A DNA stretch of 64,000 nt from Laetiporus sulphureus 93-53 (taxonomy: Eukaryota > Basidiomycota > Agaricomycetes > Polyporales > Laetiporaceae), in NCBI RefSeq assembly GCF_001632365.1, contig NW_024468521.1, positions 310,001-374,000 of the forward strand. Direction: 5' to 3'. Of this stretch, positions 11,067 through 22,951 are shown one piece after another; position 1 is the first letter of the stretch, and every line of letters begins with the position of its first letter. The notes under the pieces were generated by a model, which saw nothing but the letters and a program-made list of their open reading frames with translations, made no database searches and was not told the DNA's origin. The translations under genes and the position numbers were made by a program.

Positions 11067-13863
11067 TCAAGCAACCTCCGTCGTGTGTTCCGCAACAGGC
11101 GACACAGGGTCAGGCCCAGGCGGCAACGTCGTCGTCGTCGTCGTCGTCATCGTGGTGGTGGTCGGCGTCTCGAGTTCCAGCTCGTCACTGATCGGTCGTA
11201 TATTCCGTGGCGTGACAGGCGAAGGCACCGTCTTGAGACCCTCCGACACGACCTCCCCATCCGCAGTCGTGATCGCAATAATCGGCCGCGCAGACGACCC
11301 CGCATCATCGCCGTCAATTGCAAGGGTCTCCTCGGCAGCAGCGAACGTCGCACGCGAGGCAGCACTCAACGGCGACAGCGGTGATGATGGCAGGGGAGGT
11401 TTCGAGGGGGATGGTTGTGTCACCTGTCCGATCTGCCGCAGTGTCCGGATGACATCCTCCGCAGTGAGCGGCGGTGGCGAAGTTGTCGGCTCCCCATCTG
11501 CATTCGCATCCCCATCCGTCCCTGCCTCCTCCTGATTCTCAGCAGGTTCAACATCAGGCTCAGGCGACGATCCATCCCCATGTCCACCCACCCTTGCAAC
11601 GGCCGGCGAATCCTCCAGCACATGCACGCTATTCCGATCCCCCCCCTCTCCCGGCGTCCCCTGAACCACCTCCTCAAACACCGGCGGCGGCGTCGCATCC
11701 AAACTCAAATTCAACCTACTCGCACTCGCCGCATACGCAACCGCATCAGGCCCATACGGCACCCCAAACCTCTTAAAACTATCCACGCTCGCAATCAGCT
11801 TCATCTGCTCCGGCGTCGGTCCCGACCGCGGGTACGTCAATTCCGTCCGCACAACCGTATGCGTCAGCGGCGACCCGATGCTGTGCAGGCTGATCGCAGA
11901 CGGCGACACGAGTCCGCGTCGCGGGTCGCCCGCGTTCGACGACGTGTTGGAGCGCGTGCGGAACACTGCTGAGAGCGTTGATCCAGAGCCTGAGTGGGAT
12001 GGCCGGTGTGTGCGGTACGGCACCGTGGGCGATGGAGGAGAGACCAGCCCCGCGACCGTCGCGCCGCGTGGCCTTCCGCGCGTACCTTGCTGCTCCTCGG
12101 ACGGTCTCGGAGAGTCGAAAGGAGAAGATCGTACAGCCGTGAGGTCGTTCGCGCTTGCGTTTTCATGTCCATTCGTATTCAGTCGCTGGCCAGGATGAAG
12201 CCTCCACAGCAGGTGCGACAGCCCCGACGCCGACAGGGACGTCTCGGATCGCCCAAACAAACCCGGACGCCTCGTCTGCCCGAACGCGCTCCGCGACGAG
12301 TTCGACGTATCCACAGAAACGAGCTCCGGGCGCGACATGTACACGCTCGGGCTCGACGCAGAGTTGGCGAGCACGGGCCCGTTACCGAACGCGACGCCGC
12401 TGTCAATGCTGTTGCTCGTCGCCTCCGTATACGGCGGGGCCGGCCCTCGCTCGCCCTGGTTCTCCATCAACGGGTCCTCCACGGAGCTGCCTGCCTCCGA
12501 GTTGGCGCGCAGCCGCGAAGGCGCATGCAGCGGCACCTCCGGCGACGGCGTGTCCTCGCGCTCGCGCTCCGAGTCGTCCAGCAGCGGCGTGTTCGCGCTC
12601 ACGCTCGATCCGCGCGTGCGCGCGCGGGGGAGGTCGAGCGAGAGGTGCGGCGTCCCCTCGCGTTGTTCCTCGACAGGGGGCAGCATGCCGTTCTGCATGT
12701 CCTCCGATTGACCTCTGTGCGATCGTCAGCGGTGCGGCACATCGGGCGAGACAGCGGGATAGGTGGATGCTCACCGGTACACGACCACTTCCTGCTCTCC
12801 CGGCTCCTTCAGATATGGGGGGAGGCTGCGCGTTGAGCGCGTCGACGCCATGCTTCCCGGCCTCCGTCTCCGCCCGCGCAAGAGCCCACGCGTCGTTCCT
12901 CCAGCCAGCTCCTCTGCGGTGAGCTCCCGCGTCCCAGGAATGTGCACCGGCCGCGAACTCCATGCGCGCAAACGAGTGGCGAGCGATAGCGGAGCGGTGG
13001 CTGGCTGCTGCTGCGGTGCTGGCTGGGTTGTGGTAGGTTGCCGTTTGCGGAAGTAGAAGAAACAGAGCGAGACCGATGCTGCGGCGAAGAGAGCGACGCC
13101 GACGATCGGGACCTGGTGCAGGAGAATATGACGTGTCAGCGTTGTTATAGCAGGGAGAATGGAGATGACGTAGGGAGCACGGCAAATTGCCAAGCAATAA
13201 CGGAGACGTTTGTGCCAGGCAATAAATAGGATAGTAAAGGGGAACTTAAAGGCAAAGGCGAAGGAAGGCCATGATGGATAAACGCACCGCCAAACAACGA
13301 TCATATACGCAGAGACGTTCGTTTAGCGCTGTCACGATATGCAACGACGCTGCCCGAATGATTGTGCGAGCAGCAGGCGTCGTTGGCATACGCCGTATGA
13401 ACTATGCGTGTCCCGTTCCCTTGAGCGCACGATTAGCTCTAGAACACTCGCGTCACAGGCAGGTGTTCTCTCGTGTGACGGACGGGGAGACAGGGCAGGT
13501 CGAATACGCGGATCCGCGTGCAAGCTCCCAAACAGGAGCCCATAACGATCTCTCCGCACAGCTCTATCGACGGGGGTTCGTGGATACGGGTCCAGCGACA
13601 GAACTATTTGCTGGCGGCTAGGAGTCCAAGCGTCTCCATCCGCCAGATTCCGCGGTAGTCGATGTACTAGACATCCCGCACACCCTAGACTGAACGAAGA
13701 GCGAACTCACCCATATAGCTACGGCAGCAGGACCTGCACCATCCCTCCTAGCCAGCTCATGAGCAGGGGCCGCAAACGCTGATGGCAGGAGTGTGACGAG
13801 CGCGAAAAATAGCTTGACAGGGAGACATTCAGGACACCACCACTGCCGAGCTGGGGACGACAT
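11067..13863 (-). CDS. Single-pass membrane protein with long Ser/Pro/Thr-rich tail
   Basis: Model complement(join(11067..12714,12775..13112,13711..13863)), 712 aa, in frame. The ATG at 13863 starts a secretion signal (LPVKLFFALVTLLPSAFAAP) followed by a very short ectodomain (HELARRDGAGPAAVAIW). A transmembrane helix comes next (VPIVGVALFAAASVSLCFFYF) with a stop-transfer RKR. About 600 residues of low-complexity cytoplasmic tail contain the recognisable peptides FKRFGVPYGPDAVAYAASASR and LTAEDVIRTLRQIGQV. A threonine run near the C-terminus is encoded by a (gtc)n tract. The first intron (598 nt) is far longer than its neighbours. An in-frame ATG at 13304 is an alternative start, but it gives a less natural N-terminus. 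The family is unknown to me. The layout resembles fungal cell-surface sensors, but no sensor domain is seen. Confidence 0.62.
11127..11165. repeat. GTC/GTG microsatellite
   Basis: A trinucleotide tract (gtc repeated, then gtg) lies inside the membrane-protein coding region. On the minus strand it encodes the run TTTTMTTTTTTTT near the C-terminus. It is a candidate for length polymorphism. Confidence 0.85.
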
Positions 13864-15447
13864 GGGTAGGGTGGTGGCGGCAGAGAGAGTGGGCAGAGGA
13901 GGACAGCTTTAGACAAGTCGCAGTTCCGTGATATCACCTCGGAATTTGAAGGCTGGGATATGTCAAGTGAGTCTGAGAAAGGGGAATTCGCGGCACAAAG
14001 GCCAAACACCGACTAATCGGAGCGGCCGCTTGCTTTTGCTGATAAGGAGCTCGTCAGGTGTCGCGCACGTATGCGAAAGTGTGCCCTCGTCGGGAGGGTC
14101 GGGGCATCGCCTTACGAGCGGCCGGCGGGGCGTAAGACCACATTAGGTGCAGGCGCCTGTGGAGAACGTGCGCAATTGCCAAATTATACGGCCTTGGAGC
14201 GAGGCGCAACGTACAAGCGCATCAGACAAAGTTAGCCCTTCTTCGTGCTCAGCGCTGCATAAGAATGCAACCCATCTTTCATCGCCACGCCGTGCAATTA
14301 CCCGCCCGCGTTTTGTTCGACCTTTGTCTGTGCACTTTCATCTGCCTCCGGCGCTAAATCCGGGGCAGTGCCGACTGCGGCAAGAACGGGGTCGGCCGGA
14401 CTCGATTGCCCGGCCACGCTTGCTCAATCTCTTTCGTTCCAGCACTGCCTTAGTTCTGCACGTGGCATGTTGTAAAGGCAGGCCTTACTTTCGACTGCGC
14501 ATGCGTCTGAGCAAGATTGTCCTGTTGCCCAAGGCCAGTCTCTAGCCCGTCCGCGCCATGACGCAACGGTCCATCCAGCCATTCGTCCAGCCCTCCTCCC
14601 GACTCCGATCGCACGACTGTTTACCACCATCCTGAGACACCGGCTTCGAGACGCGACGGCCCTCTGCTGCCGCTTCAGGTGAGAGTAGAAAGGCGCGAGA
14701 GCGCATCACCTGCAGTGTCGATCGCGTGCCAGTCATCCCTAAGCAGTGCCCAGTGTTGGTGCGTCGTAAGAGAGCCACAATACACGAGATATGCGAATTA
14801 CACAGTTCCACAAGATAATAGTCACCGGATCTTCAGTTGAGAGACAGCAGTTCCTAAGGGCAAAAAGACTTCAAGGGGAGGGGGGAACTGCTCTATTGGA
14901 AGACGGGAGTACACCCTTTATACAAAATACCTAGAGAACTTTACACGACATGAGCGAAGACAAAACAGAAGAAAATGGTCGCATGATGTGGTCATCGAGA
15001 AGGGTATTTCCTTGTATGGTAACTGCTTGCCAGAATTGGAATGCCACTTGCCAAATATAGTTGTACGAACGAAAAAGCTGGGGAAGCTGCCTTCCAGACA
15101 TCACCTCCAAACTATTCCGGTGCATATAATTACTAAGTGCAGTGTCTCAGTGGATCGGTCATTATGGGAGATCATATTTTCGAGTTGCAGCCTGCCACCC
15201 TCAGGCATGTGATCAGAGTCACTGAGCAGGCTTGCCTCCGCCTTCACGTCTTTGTCCACACACCGGTCCAGTCCTACAGTTGATGCTGATAGAGTCGACA
15301 GTATAGTAGTGATACATTCCAGTCTGAAAAGAAATGAGTACAAATGGAATATTATATGGCACTGTCACGGATCCCTCCTACAACGTAATGCAGAGGTGAT
15401 TTTATCGTGCATGAGCAGTGGCGGAGACGAAACCGCTGGCTGAAACA
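13864..15447. other. Gene-poor region
   Basis: About 1.6 kb without a convincing gene. The left part (13864-14800) is GC-rich and probably holds the promoter of the membrane-protein gene. The remaining ORFs begin at non-ATG codons or lack splice-supported extensions. Confidence 0.45.
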
Positions 15448-15794
15448 GCTCAGCTGTTTCACTGAGAATGACATTGCTGAGCAAGACAAGTTGAGATCTG
15501 GACCCATGGCCATTGTTCTGCGAACTCTTCACAACTGCTTCTGTTGACGAAGTTCAGTATTCGAGCGACATCCCGTCTCTGCTTAGTACTTACACCTACT
15601 GTACGGATCAGGCGTCATGTAGATCCCATCGCCCCACCTCCCAGTCTTTTTTGGAATGCATGGTATGAGTGAGGGAAACGCAAGACAGCATATATAGGCA
15701 AAGCACACCCACCAGAAAGTCCACTAGCGAAAGCGCATCGAAGAATACTATGATATATCACACAAGTCGATCTGGCACACGGTGCCAGTATGTC
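15448..15794. repeat. Dispersed repeat, copy A
   Basis: This region aligns with 20308-20647 in direct orientation. Shared blocks include tgctgagcaagac, caactgcttctgt, gtattcgagcgacatcccg, cacctactgtacg, cgccccacctcccag, gcgaaagcgcatcgaagaat and cgatctggcacacggtg. Copy A contains a TATA-like gcatatatagg that copy B lacks. At its left end is a perfect 9+1+9 inverted repeat, 15442-15460 (gaaacagct c agctgtttc). No coding capacity is conserved. The element type is unknown. Confidence 0.75.
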
Positions 15795-17317
15795 TTGTAC
15801 GATGTCGCAGGTCAGTTTTGGTCCGTGGAACGATGACTATGACGTCAACGACGAACGTCCGGTCCGCACACTTTAGAAGCCCTATAAATGGAGTTAAGAA
15901 CCCGGGAATTAGTGCACGACGATAGAGGCGTACAGACAGACCGGTATGAATCATATTTATCTGAATGACCTTCGGTCAGAGAACTTGGCAACTCGACCCT
16001 GTAGACGTTCCGTATTCGGACAGGAGGCTCAGATAAATCGCGCCAAGCATCAACGAACAGCCTTCGTGCTGCGATGAACACGTGGACTCGTTATGAAGGC
16101 AACTCTATTTCAACCGAAATGACACCATCCATAAAGTCAATACCTCGTTGTGAAAGTCGTCGAAAGACCTGAGAGATGGTCAGATGTAGCTGGCAAGATT
16201 TTCCACCACGAACCTACCAGAGGACAAGTATTGACATCATCATCATCATCATCGAATGCTCACGTAGGCAAGGGACCGGGACCAAAACCAGCAGGGAGCC
16301 TCACGACGCCTTGAGGATCGTACTTCGCCATGGTCTGTCTAAGCCCATCCAGGTTGTGTTGCTGCGAAAGATGTCCATGACAGATGTCGTGTTCGGCGCA
16401 GCGTTCTGGTGCTTAGGGTTCGACTCCTTGGTGCGATTCTCCTGAAGCACGACTTGCCACAGAGTCAACAGTGGACACTAACCAGTCTCAGCCGGGATGA
16501 GAGATTTTCGACAGACACCGCAGTCTTGACTGCTGAAGATCTTTCCAGACATCCGTCGAGAAGCGCTGACTTTCTGTGGAAGAAAATGCTGGCTGGCTAA
16601 CCCGGGCAGCTGATCAGTGCGTCACAAAGTTCACACTTGGGTGCCATCCTGGGGAGCATGGTCTTAACAGTATATATCAGAACAGGAGAACGAGACCGGA
16701 TGAGAGACGGTAGGTACCTGAGCTGCCGTGAGCTGTGCTGTTGCTGTGCTGTTCACCAGCAAGCTTGCTTTGGTGCGCGTCACGACATGCCACTGGACGG
16801 TAGGGCAATGTTGTGAGGGATGCATGTCACTGCAGAGAAAGTAAGCCTAACTTCCGCATTGGTTAGTAGTGAGGAAGTCTGAAACCAATGATCATCGTAT
16901 TGGTTTCGTTCGATTTAAGCCTGCAGGATCGAATATCATGACGTCAGCGGACAAGGTCTCAGAACAGTTGTACTAAACTTCACTAGTCCGACACACTATC
17001 TACGTGGCATATATCGACCATCGGATGCAACTGTTGGAGCTACGTGCAAAAAAGCACGGTCTTAAAACTGCAACTACCTTTCACTCGTGAAGTATGTTTG
17101 GACTGAATCGTCTTTTTGCGCGCATCGCGTTTGTGTTCATGGCACCCATTCATAATCAGTACCAAACCGCATCAGTGTGTACAGCTATACTACGAGTGAT
17201 CCGACTCGAAGACCCGACTGATATTCTCAATTCTGCCTCACCGGACGGATAGCTTGCGGAAGCGGCCATCTGTCGAAGTGACCTGCCGACCGGAACGAAC
17301 CCGGATAGTCCGTTCCG
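15795..17317. other. Gene-poor region with possible gene remnant
   Basis: There is no complete gene. A (atc)n tract lies at 16230-16250. On the minus strand, about 16275-16365 can be read as a terminal exon behind a tttcgcag acceptor (HNLDGLRQTMAKYDPQGVV ... PLPT, stop). This resembles the end of an oxidoreductase, but no matching upstream exons were found. It may be a relic. Confidence 0.3.
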
Positions 17318-18808
17318 TCACCCTATATCTTTCATGAGCATATCCCTCATCAGTAAAGGAGCAGCACGCACAATAAGGCTGCAGGGGAATCCAAGATCAA
17401 ACGGCAGTATGCCTTCGAGGTACGCGACCTGCTCGGGGCTGAGTGCGATCTCGAGCGCCTGGATGTTGTCCATAAGGTGCTCAATCTTGCGGCCACCGAC
17501 GATGGGGAACACGTATGGCGTCTTCTGCATCACGTAGGCGATCGCGACTGTGCATGAAATTAGCAGGAAGGCTCATTCCGCGTCGAGACCTCGGTGAACG
17601 CACCTGCCGTTACGCTCTTCGCGCCTACATCCGCAGCCACCTTCTCAAGCGCCTGGCAGACTTTCCTCTCATCCGGATTGCGCATCCAATCATTGGTGAA
17701 CCCCGCTCGACCTACATGCCGAAGTTCAAGAAAGGCGTGAGTGGAGAGTAGAGCAGCTGCGTTGGACACACCCTTCTCCCCGCTCTTCAGCCGCCTCTCT
17801 TCTTCTTCGTCTGAGCGGATCTTGCCTGCAGCTAGGACATTCCAGGGTGCAAGAGCCATACCTTCGAAACGCGAAGACCACCGTCAACTAGATGAGCATC
17901 ATCACCCGTGCGAGGAAGCGAGACACATACCCTGGGCACGGCACATAGGGATGATCTCCCGCTCGAAATCTCGTTGCAGAATGCTCCAAGCGCCCTGGTA
18001 GACGACGAAGGGAGTCTTTCCCATCAGGCGCGCATATGTGTTTGCTTCAGCAACGACCCATGCAGGCGTGTCGGAGATTCCCTTTGATTCCGATGAGCAA
18101 CGAGCGACTTTTAACGATGGAACGTGACATACCAAGTACAGCACTTTGCCCGTGACCACGAGATTGTGCAAGGCGTTCATCACCTCTTCGACTCCGCAAG
18201 TCCAGTCCCACTGTGAACGTGATTGTAAACGATGTTGCTCTTGCGATAGAGCGTTATATGAGAACACGTACCCAGTGCACGTAGAGGATGTCTACATAGC
18301 TCGTTCGCAACTTCTTGAGGGATGCCTCGATAGAGAGATGAAGGGACTTGACGTTATTGCCTGTGTAATGCGTCTTCTGCGGCATATTCACACCACGCTT
18401 GTAATTGGTCGTATACTGCAGGAATAGACCATCAGTAGTGGACTTCCATGCTACAAAGCCCCGGGATAATTCCACCTTGGTCGCAAGCACCATCTGGTCC
18501 CTAATCCCACGTGTCTCCATCCACTCGCCAAGCACTTTCTCGGACATCTCGTCCTGATAGTTGTTCGCGGTATCAATGAAGTTGCCTCCTGCTGCGTAGA
18601 AGGCGTCCAGTAGCTCGAAACATTTCTCCTTGTCCATAGGCGCGAGGCCGAGGTCACCCCACTTGTCCCCGAGGCTCCCAGCGCCGAGGCAGATGGGAGA
18701 GACATGGATGCCGGCGAGAGGCGCAAGTTGGCGGTGGCGCCCAAGTTTCGTAGCAGACTCCGGGGGAGGAGCAAAGAATCTTGCAATGGGACTGTCGGAT
18801 TGGGACAT
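17318..18808 (-). CDS. Aldo-keto reductase (aryl-alcohol dehydrogenase-like)
   Basis: Model complement(join(17318..17547,17604..17711,17772..17861,17931..18081,18133..18210,18272..18415,18476..18808)), 7 exons, 377 aa. The family catalytic tetrad is visible: Asp79 and Tyr84 in [14 protein letters not shown], Lys111 in MVLATK, His158 in [12 protein letters not shown]. Other AKR9/AAD-type landmarks are [54 protein letters not shown] and [14 protein letters not shown]. These enzymes reduce aromatic or other aldehydes with NADPH in the cytosol; the substrate cannot be told from sequence. Length is normal for the subfamily. It is isolated between gene-poor stretches carrying two copies of a dispersed repeat. 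Confidence 0.93.
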
Positions 18809-20307
18809 GGCGGCAGATGACAGGCAGTTAGCAGTAGGCAAGACGGATGAGGAGGGACGAGGCTGACTGTGTGAGAAGTAGGTTTTTAAGCCCACCACGA
18901 GTGTCATTACTCATGCATGTTGCTTATGTGCGCAAGCCTACGTATAACCAGCTACGTCAGTGGCCGGCACGAATGTCCCTAGGTCGTAAGTTGCTATGAT
19001 AACGGACGAAATGTATTTCACAGGGTCTCCTGTTCGTAAATCGGCTGAGCGAATCCGAAGTTCAATTCCTGAATGACGAGTGCGCTTGCGCCCGGTTCTG
19101 CACTGCGTCGGTGCAGTATACCATCAAACAGTGTTCCGAGGAGCAGGCAAGCCGTTCAACCAATGGAACGCGATCGACTTTGATTGTGTTATGCGGTCAA
19201 TGTTGTAGTAATTGCGCTATTTGCTGCGTGACAGGCCCCCGAAAGGCTCAATGCAAAATGATTTCGGTGGTATTTCCGTGTCTATCATAAGCACTTACCT
19301 TCACTCCCAGAGTCCCTGACGGAGGCTCAGAAGGCGCTGATTGAGCACGATCTGTCATTCACGCGACCGACGCATGTTCTAGCAAAGATTTGTAAGACTC
19401 GGGCGGTCAAGTCTGCCTCGTGCCAAGTGCCGAAGGCTGCGTTACCGGCCTTCGGCAGTGACGTTACAGGACTGAAGCGATTGCTGTAATACCTTGCCTT
19501 CGTCCCGATGCAGGAGTGCCCTTGCCAGTTCCTCGGCTATACCCAACTCTTGCAGCTGTGCAGGCTCGATTTAGGACCAGAATATCCAAAGAGAGGTTGT
19601 AACGCCACGGCGGTGTACAAGCGCAATAGCCGACAAGAAATATCGGAAGCCATCCCCAGAGTCATGATGAGCGTTCGACATGCCGATACGCGACGCGGCG
19701 GGGTGGCCTCAAGGCCTGATCTTCAAATCCGCCCCAACATGAGAATATCAATTTCGGAGCGCCCAGTGGCTACCATTCCGCATGGGAAACACAAGTGATG
19801 CTGCAATGAGATCCTCCATGCGCAAGTCCGGGTGAAAGGCGCTGTACCCTAACCACGGCGAGATGTGTCGGGGGTGCACAACGCTCTCGAATATGAGAAC
19901 AAGATGGGAACTGTTCCCAGAGAATGAATCGGTCATCTGCAAGTTGAAATTGTGCCATCATTGCTACTGGTGATTATATTGTGCTAGTCGCACTATATAG
20001 TGAATTTAGGACTATCAAAGTTGCAGATGTAGAAAGATGTTGCCCCGATGCATTAAGCAATGTTCGGTTATCAATTATGCAGAATGATTTTGACGTACCC
20101 TGGCATATAAGGGCCGTGTTTAATCACGATCCATCGTGACGGGTAAATAGCTTCATCACGAAATACCACAACCTCGGTGTAGGAGGAACAACCACAGTTG
20201 ACAGTACCCATTATCTTCAGAAGATCTTCATGAGATCGTCGGCCACGATAATGCTTTATCATGACATGTCGAATCATATCCTGGAGGAGGAGGTTGGGTC
20301 CCTGCTA
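18809..20307. other. Gene-poor region upstream of the reductase
   Basis: About 1.5 kb, including the reductase promoter. Only short ORFs without splice or motif support were seen. No gene called. Confidence 0.45.
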
Positions 20308-20647
20308 GGACAGCTCGGCTGTTTTGCCGACAACAATCCTGCTGAGCAAGACGAGCCGAGATCCGCATTCGCTGCCATTTTTGTGCACGAACTGTTCAAC
20401 TGCTTCTGTAAACGAAGTTAGTATTCGAGCGACATCCCGACTCTGCTAACACCTACTGTACGAATCAGGTGTCGTGCAGGTTCCGTCGCCCCACCTCCCA
20501 GACTTCTCTGAAATGCATGATACCAATGAGGTAAGCGTAAGGCAGCACAGGCCAAGCTCACACACTAGCAAGTCCACTGGCGAAAGCGCATCGAAGAATA
20601 TGACATATCGCACAATACGATCTGGCACACGGTGTCAGTGTGTCTAT
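20308..20647. repeat. Dispersed repeat, copy B
   Basis: Second copy of the element at 15448-15794, same orientation and about 4.86 kb downstream. It keeps the order of the conserved blocks but lacks the TATA-like tract. The hairpin of copy A is degraded to acagctcggctgt. Confidence 0.75.
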
Positions 20648-21150
20648 GAGTGGCTGGAATAGACCGAAACTTGTCCGACTGCTTCTGCAACAGACCAAAT
20701 AAATACATCAGCTCGACATGGAGGACCGGACTCGAAGCATGTCATCAGCGTATATAATGCCCATGATCAGGTGGCTATAAGAGCACATGAGTTCAATTCA
20801 CTCTCTACAGAGGTACTTAACTATGGCTTTAGCTTCAAACACGCCTGTCAGACCGTAGGATACGCATCATGCGCCCGTAGGATATCCACCGGTTACCATG
20901 TAGCGGGTCAGTCACTTTCATTATATCCCCAAACCCACAAGCGCGCCTTCAAGGTTGTCCAGGGAGCAAACGGTGTGCGTGAAGTGTTTGTACAGACGAG
21001 AGCACGAGCAGTACGTAGAGTAAAAAGGAGTTCATACTGGCGTGGTCCCACCTTCACGATCATCAACGTGCACAAAAGGTCAGACACCAAGAGCATTGAA
21101 GCGGCGTTGTACGACGGATGGCGTCCGTTTTGATATCGCAGTGTGGGTCA
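20648..21150. other. Intergenic, 3' of HIS6
   Basis: About 500 bp between repeat copy B and the HIS6 stop. A 120-codon plus-strand ORF (20771-21133) has no recognisable motif and overlaps the likely HIS6 3' UTR. Not called as a gene. Confidence 0.4.
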
Positions 21151-22451
21151 TCACTCTGCAGCTTCCTCATACTGAACAAGATCTTCAAAGTTGACCAATG
21201 TGCCTCCAAAAATATCAAGGGAACTGGAAGCCCGCGTAAACATGTTGAAGGCAATATTCAGCCTGCCAATGCTCACCTGCCGTAAGTAAGGTCAACCTTT
21301 CCTTCGGAAAGCTCATTGACTGTGGCCAAGTCCTCAATGCCTATAAAGACGGGAAATGAGCGACGAAAGCAAAAACCGAGAATGGATATCACTTTTGGCT
21401 CCACCGGCATATGTCGTCGGTATATTGACCCATTGCCCAAGTTCTTTCAGGCGTCATTAGAACATTTCTGGTGAAATACGATGCAAGACCCACTTGCTAC
21501 AAGTTCCTCGTCGATGCCCTGACACAGCCCTTCGACGTCCGCAGCGTGTATTAGGAATTCGCTATAGAGAAAATGATCCCGATCAAATTTCCCAGTGTGT
21601 AAGTCGGCGACTAACCTGCAGTACTCCGAGAGCATATCAAGGGCCTCTATATGATTCGCTCCAGTCAGGGCCATAACAATAGCATTTGAAGCCCCCCCAA
21701 CCTTTATTGACCTCCATGTCTGTGATGGTCTGCCATTTGTTCATGGCGACGAGCCATTTATCCCCTCTGCGTCGACAGCTGCCGCGGCAGTCAGCGGCAA
21801 AGAATAATAACAAAATGTATGGTCCACCTGACATCAATGACCAGCTTGTCCTCGCCGACCAAAGAAGACATGCGTTGCAGCCGCTCCAGGGAGAACTTCC
21901 CCTCGGGAAAGAGGTAGGACGTGACAATCACCTGGTACTCGCTGATTAGGATCGGCCATGTGAATGAGGACGAGAGGTAGAACAGACGGGCTGTAGCTGT
22001 CTCACAATGTCATACCTTGCTCGCTCCTTCGTCTAGCCACTCACGGCAATTCTTATCATCAATGCCTCCTCCAATCTGTAAATGGCCTGTACTGGCCCCG
22101 CGAATTAACTCGGGACAGCGGACGCATGATAGAACGCACCTTTCCATGCATGCAATGCTTGCCGTGCGGCCTCGTCATTGCCACTTCCGAGCTTGATGAT
22201 ATGGCCGCCCTCGAGGCCATGCTTCCGGTACAACTCGACGTAGTGAGTAGAAGGACGACTGCATGTGCCATGACCAGCAACTCAGCGAGCTTGAGGTCGA
22301 CAGAAACAATACAAACGTGCCTGGCAACGAAATTCGTCTTGAGCGTGCTCGGGTCCGTCTCCGAAAGCGTGCCGCCAACAATCTGTTTCACCTGGCCATT
22401 GTGAAGGTCGATGCATGGTCGAAAGTGTGTCTTTTTTCGATTTGAAGACAT
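21151..22451 (-). CDS. HIS6: ProFAR isomerase, histidine biosynthesis (HIS6/HisA)
   Basis: Model complement(join(21151..21223,21277..21340,21393..21443,21494..21561,21616..21646,21702..21778,21828..21931,22016..22086,22140..22258,22321..22451)), 10 exons, 262 aa, the usual length. The enzyme converts ProFAR to PRFAR, the fourth step of histidine synthesis, and is a TIM barrel. Visible motifs are [20 protein letters not shown], with the catalytic Asp of the first strand, [68 protein letters not shown] and [15 protein letters not shown]. Intron 1 (22259-22320) requires a GC-AG pair (donor AG|gcacgt). Using the nearby gt breaks the frame. It is divergent from SET1. Confidence 0.95.
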
Positions 22452-22951
22452 TTGATGGTGAATTTCTCGGTTCTGCTCGGTCGGTCTGTCTGCAGATCTG
22501 ACACGCTCCAGCTGCAGCCACAACTTAATTCGCGACAACCTTGCCACCGTTCCAGCCCTTTCCTCACAACGACCTGCGCTTTCTCCTCCAGCTATTTGAA
22601 GACCCTCCTTGAACGGAGCAACCCAGATAGGGATCGGCAAAGCGCGAATGATGGCACGTATGAGCGTGGGCGGGTGTGGTCACTGTAGGGTGCGAATGGG
22701 GTGGAAATCAGGAAATTCGAGGAGATCGTGGTCGTTGTTCTGGCGAGAATTGTATATGAAAATGTGGGCAGGGTCAGCTCTTATTTTCGTAAAATGTTGT
22801 CCGAATGAACATATGAAAACGTCGCTGGTGGAAGCTTTGGCCATGGCCGCGTCGACTAGACTGACCAGTGCTCTTTCTCGACCACCATCTTACCGCCTTT
22901 CTTCCTCACGTTACCCTCCTCCCCCGCGACACACGTCCCTTGCGGTCGTCG
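22452..22951. promoter_or_regulatory. Divergent promoter region HIS6 / SET1
   Basis: 500 bp between two start codons. A pyrimidine-rich block (ccttctttcctcacg ... ctcctcccccg) precedes the SET1 ATG. No TATA box is evident on either side, as expected for housekeeping genes. Confidence 0.45.

Noticed and set aside
11083..12922. Long plus-strand Arg/Ala/Ser-rich ORFs over the membrane-protein gene.
   Set aside because: They mirror GC-rich coding DNA on the other strand, with unnatural composition and no domains.
16275..16365. C-terminal exon of an oxidoreductase (KYDPQGVV ... LPAGFGPG).
   Set aside because: No upstream exons or cofactor motifs were found within 1 kb. At most a relic, so not called as a gene.
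16415..16432. A tRNA B-box-like sequence (ggttcgactcc).
   Set aside because: No pairing acceptor stem, anticodon arm or A box could be placed around it.
20771..21133. 120-codon plus-strand ORF downstream of repeat copy B.
   Set aside because: No recognisable motif or splice support; it overlaps the probable HIS6 3' UTR.
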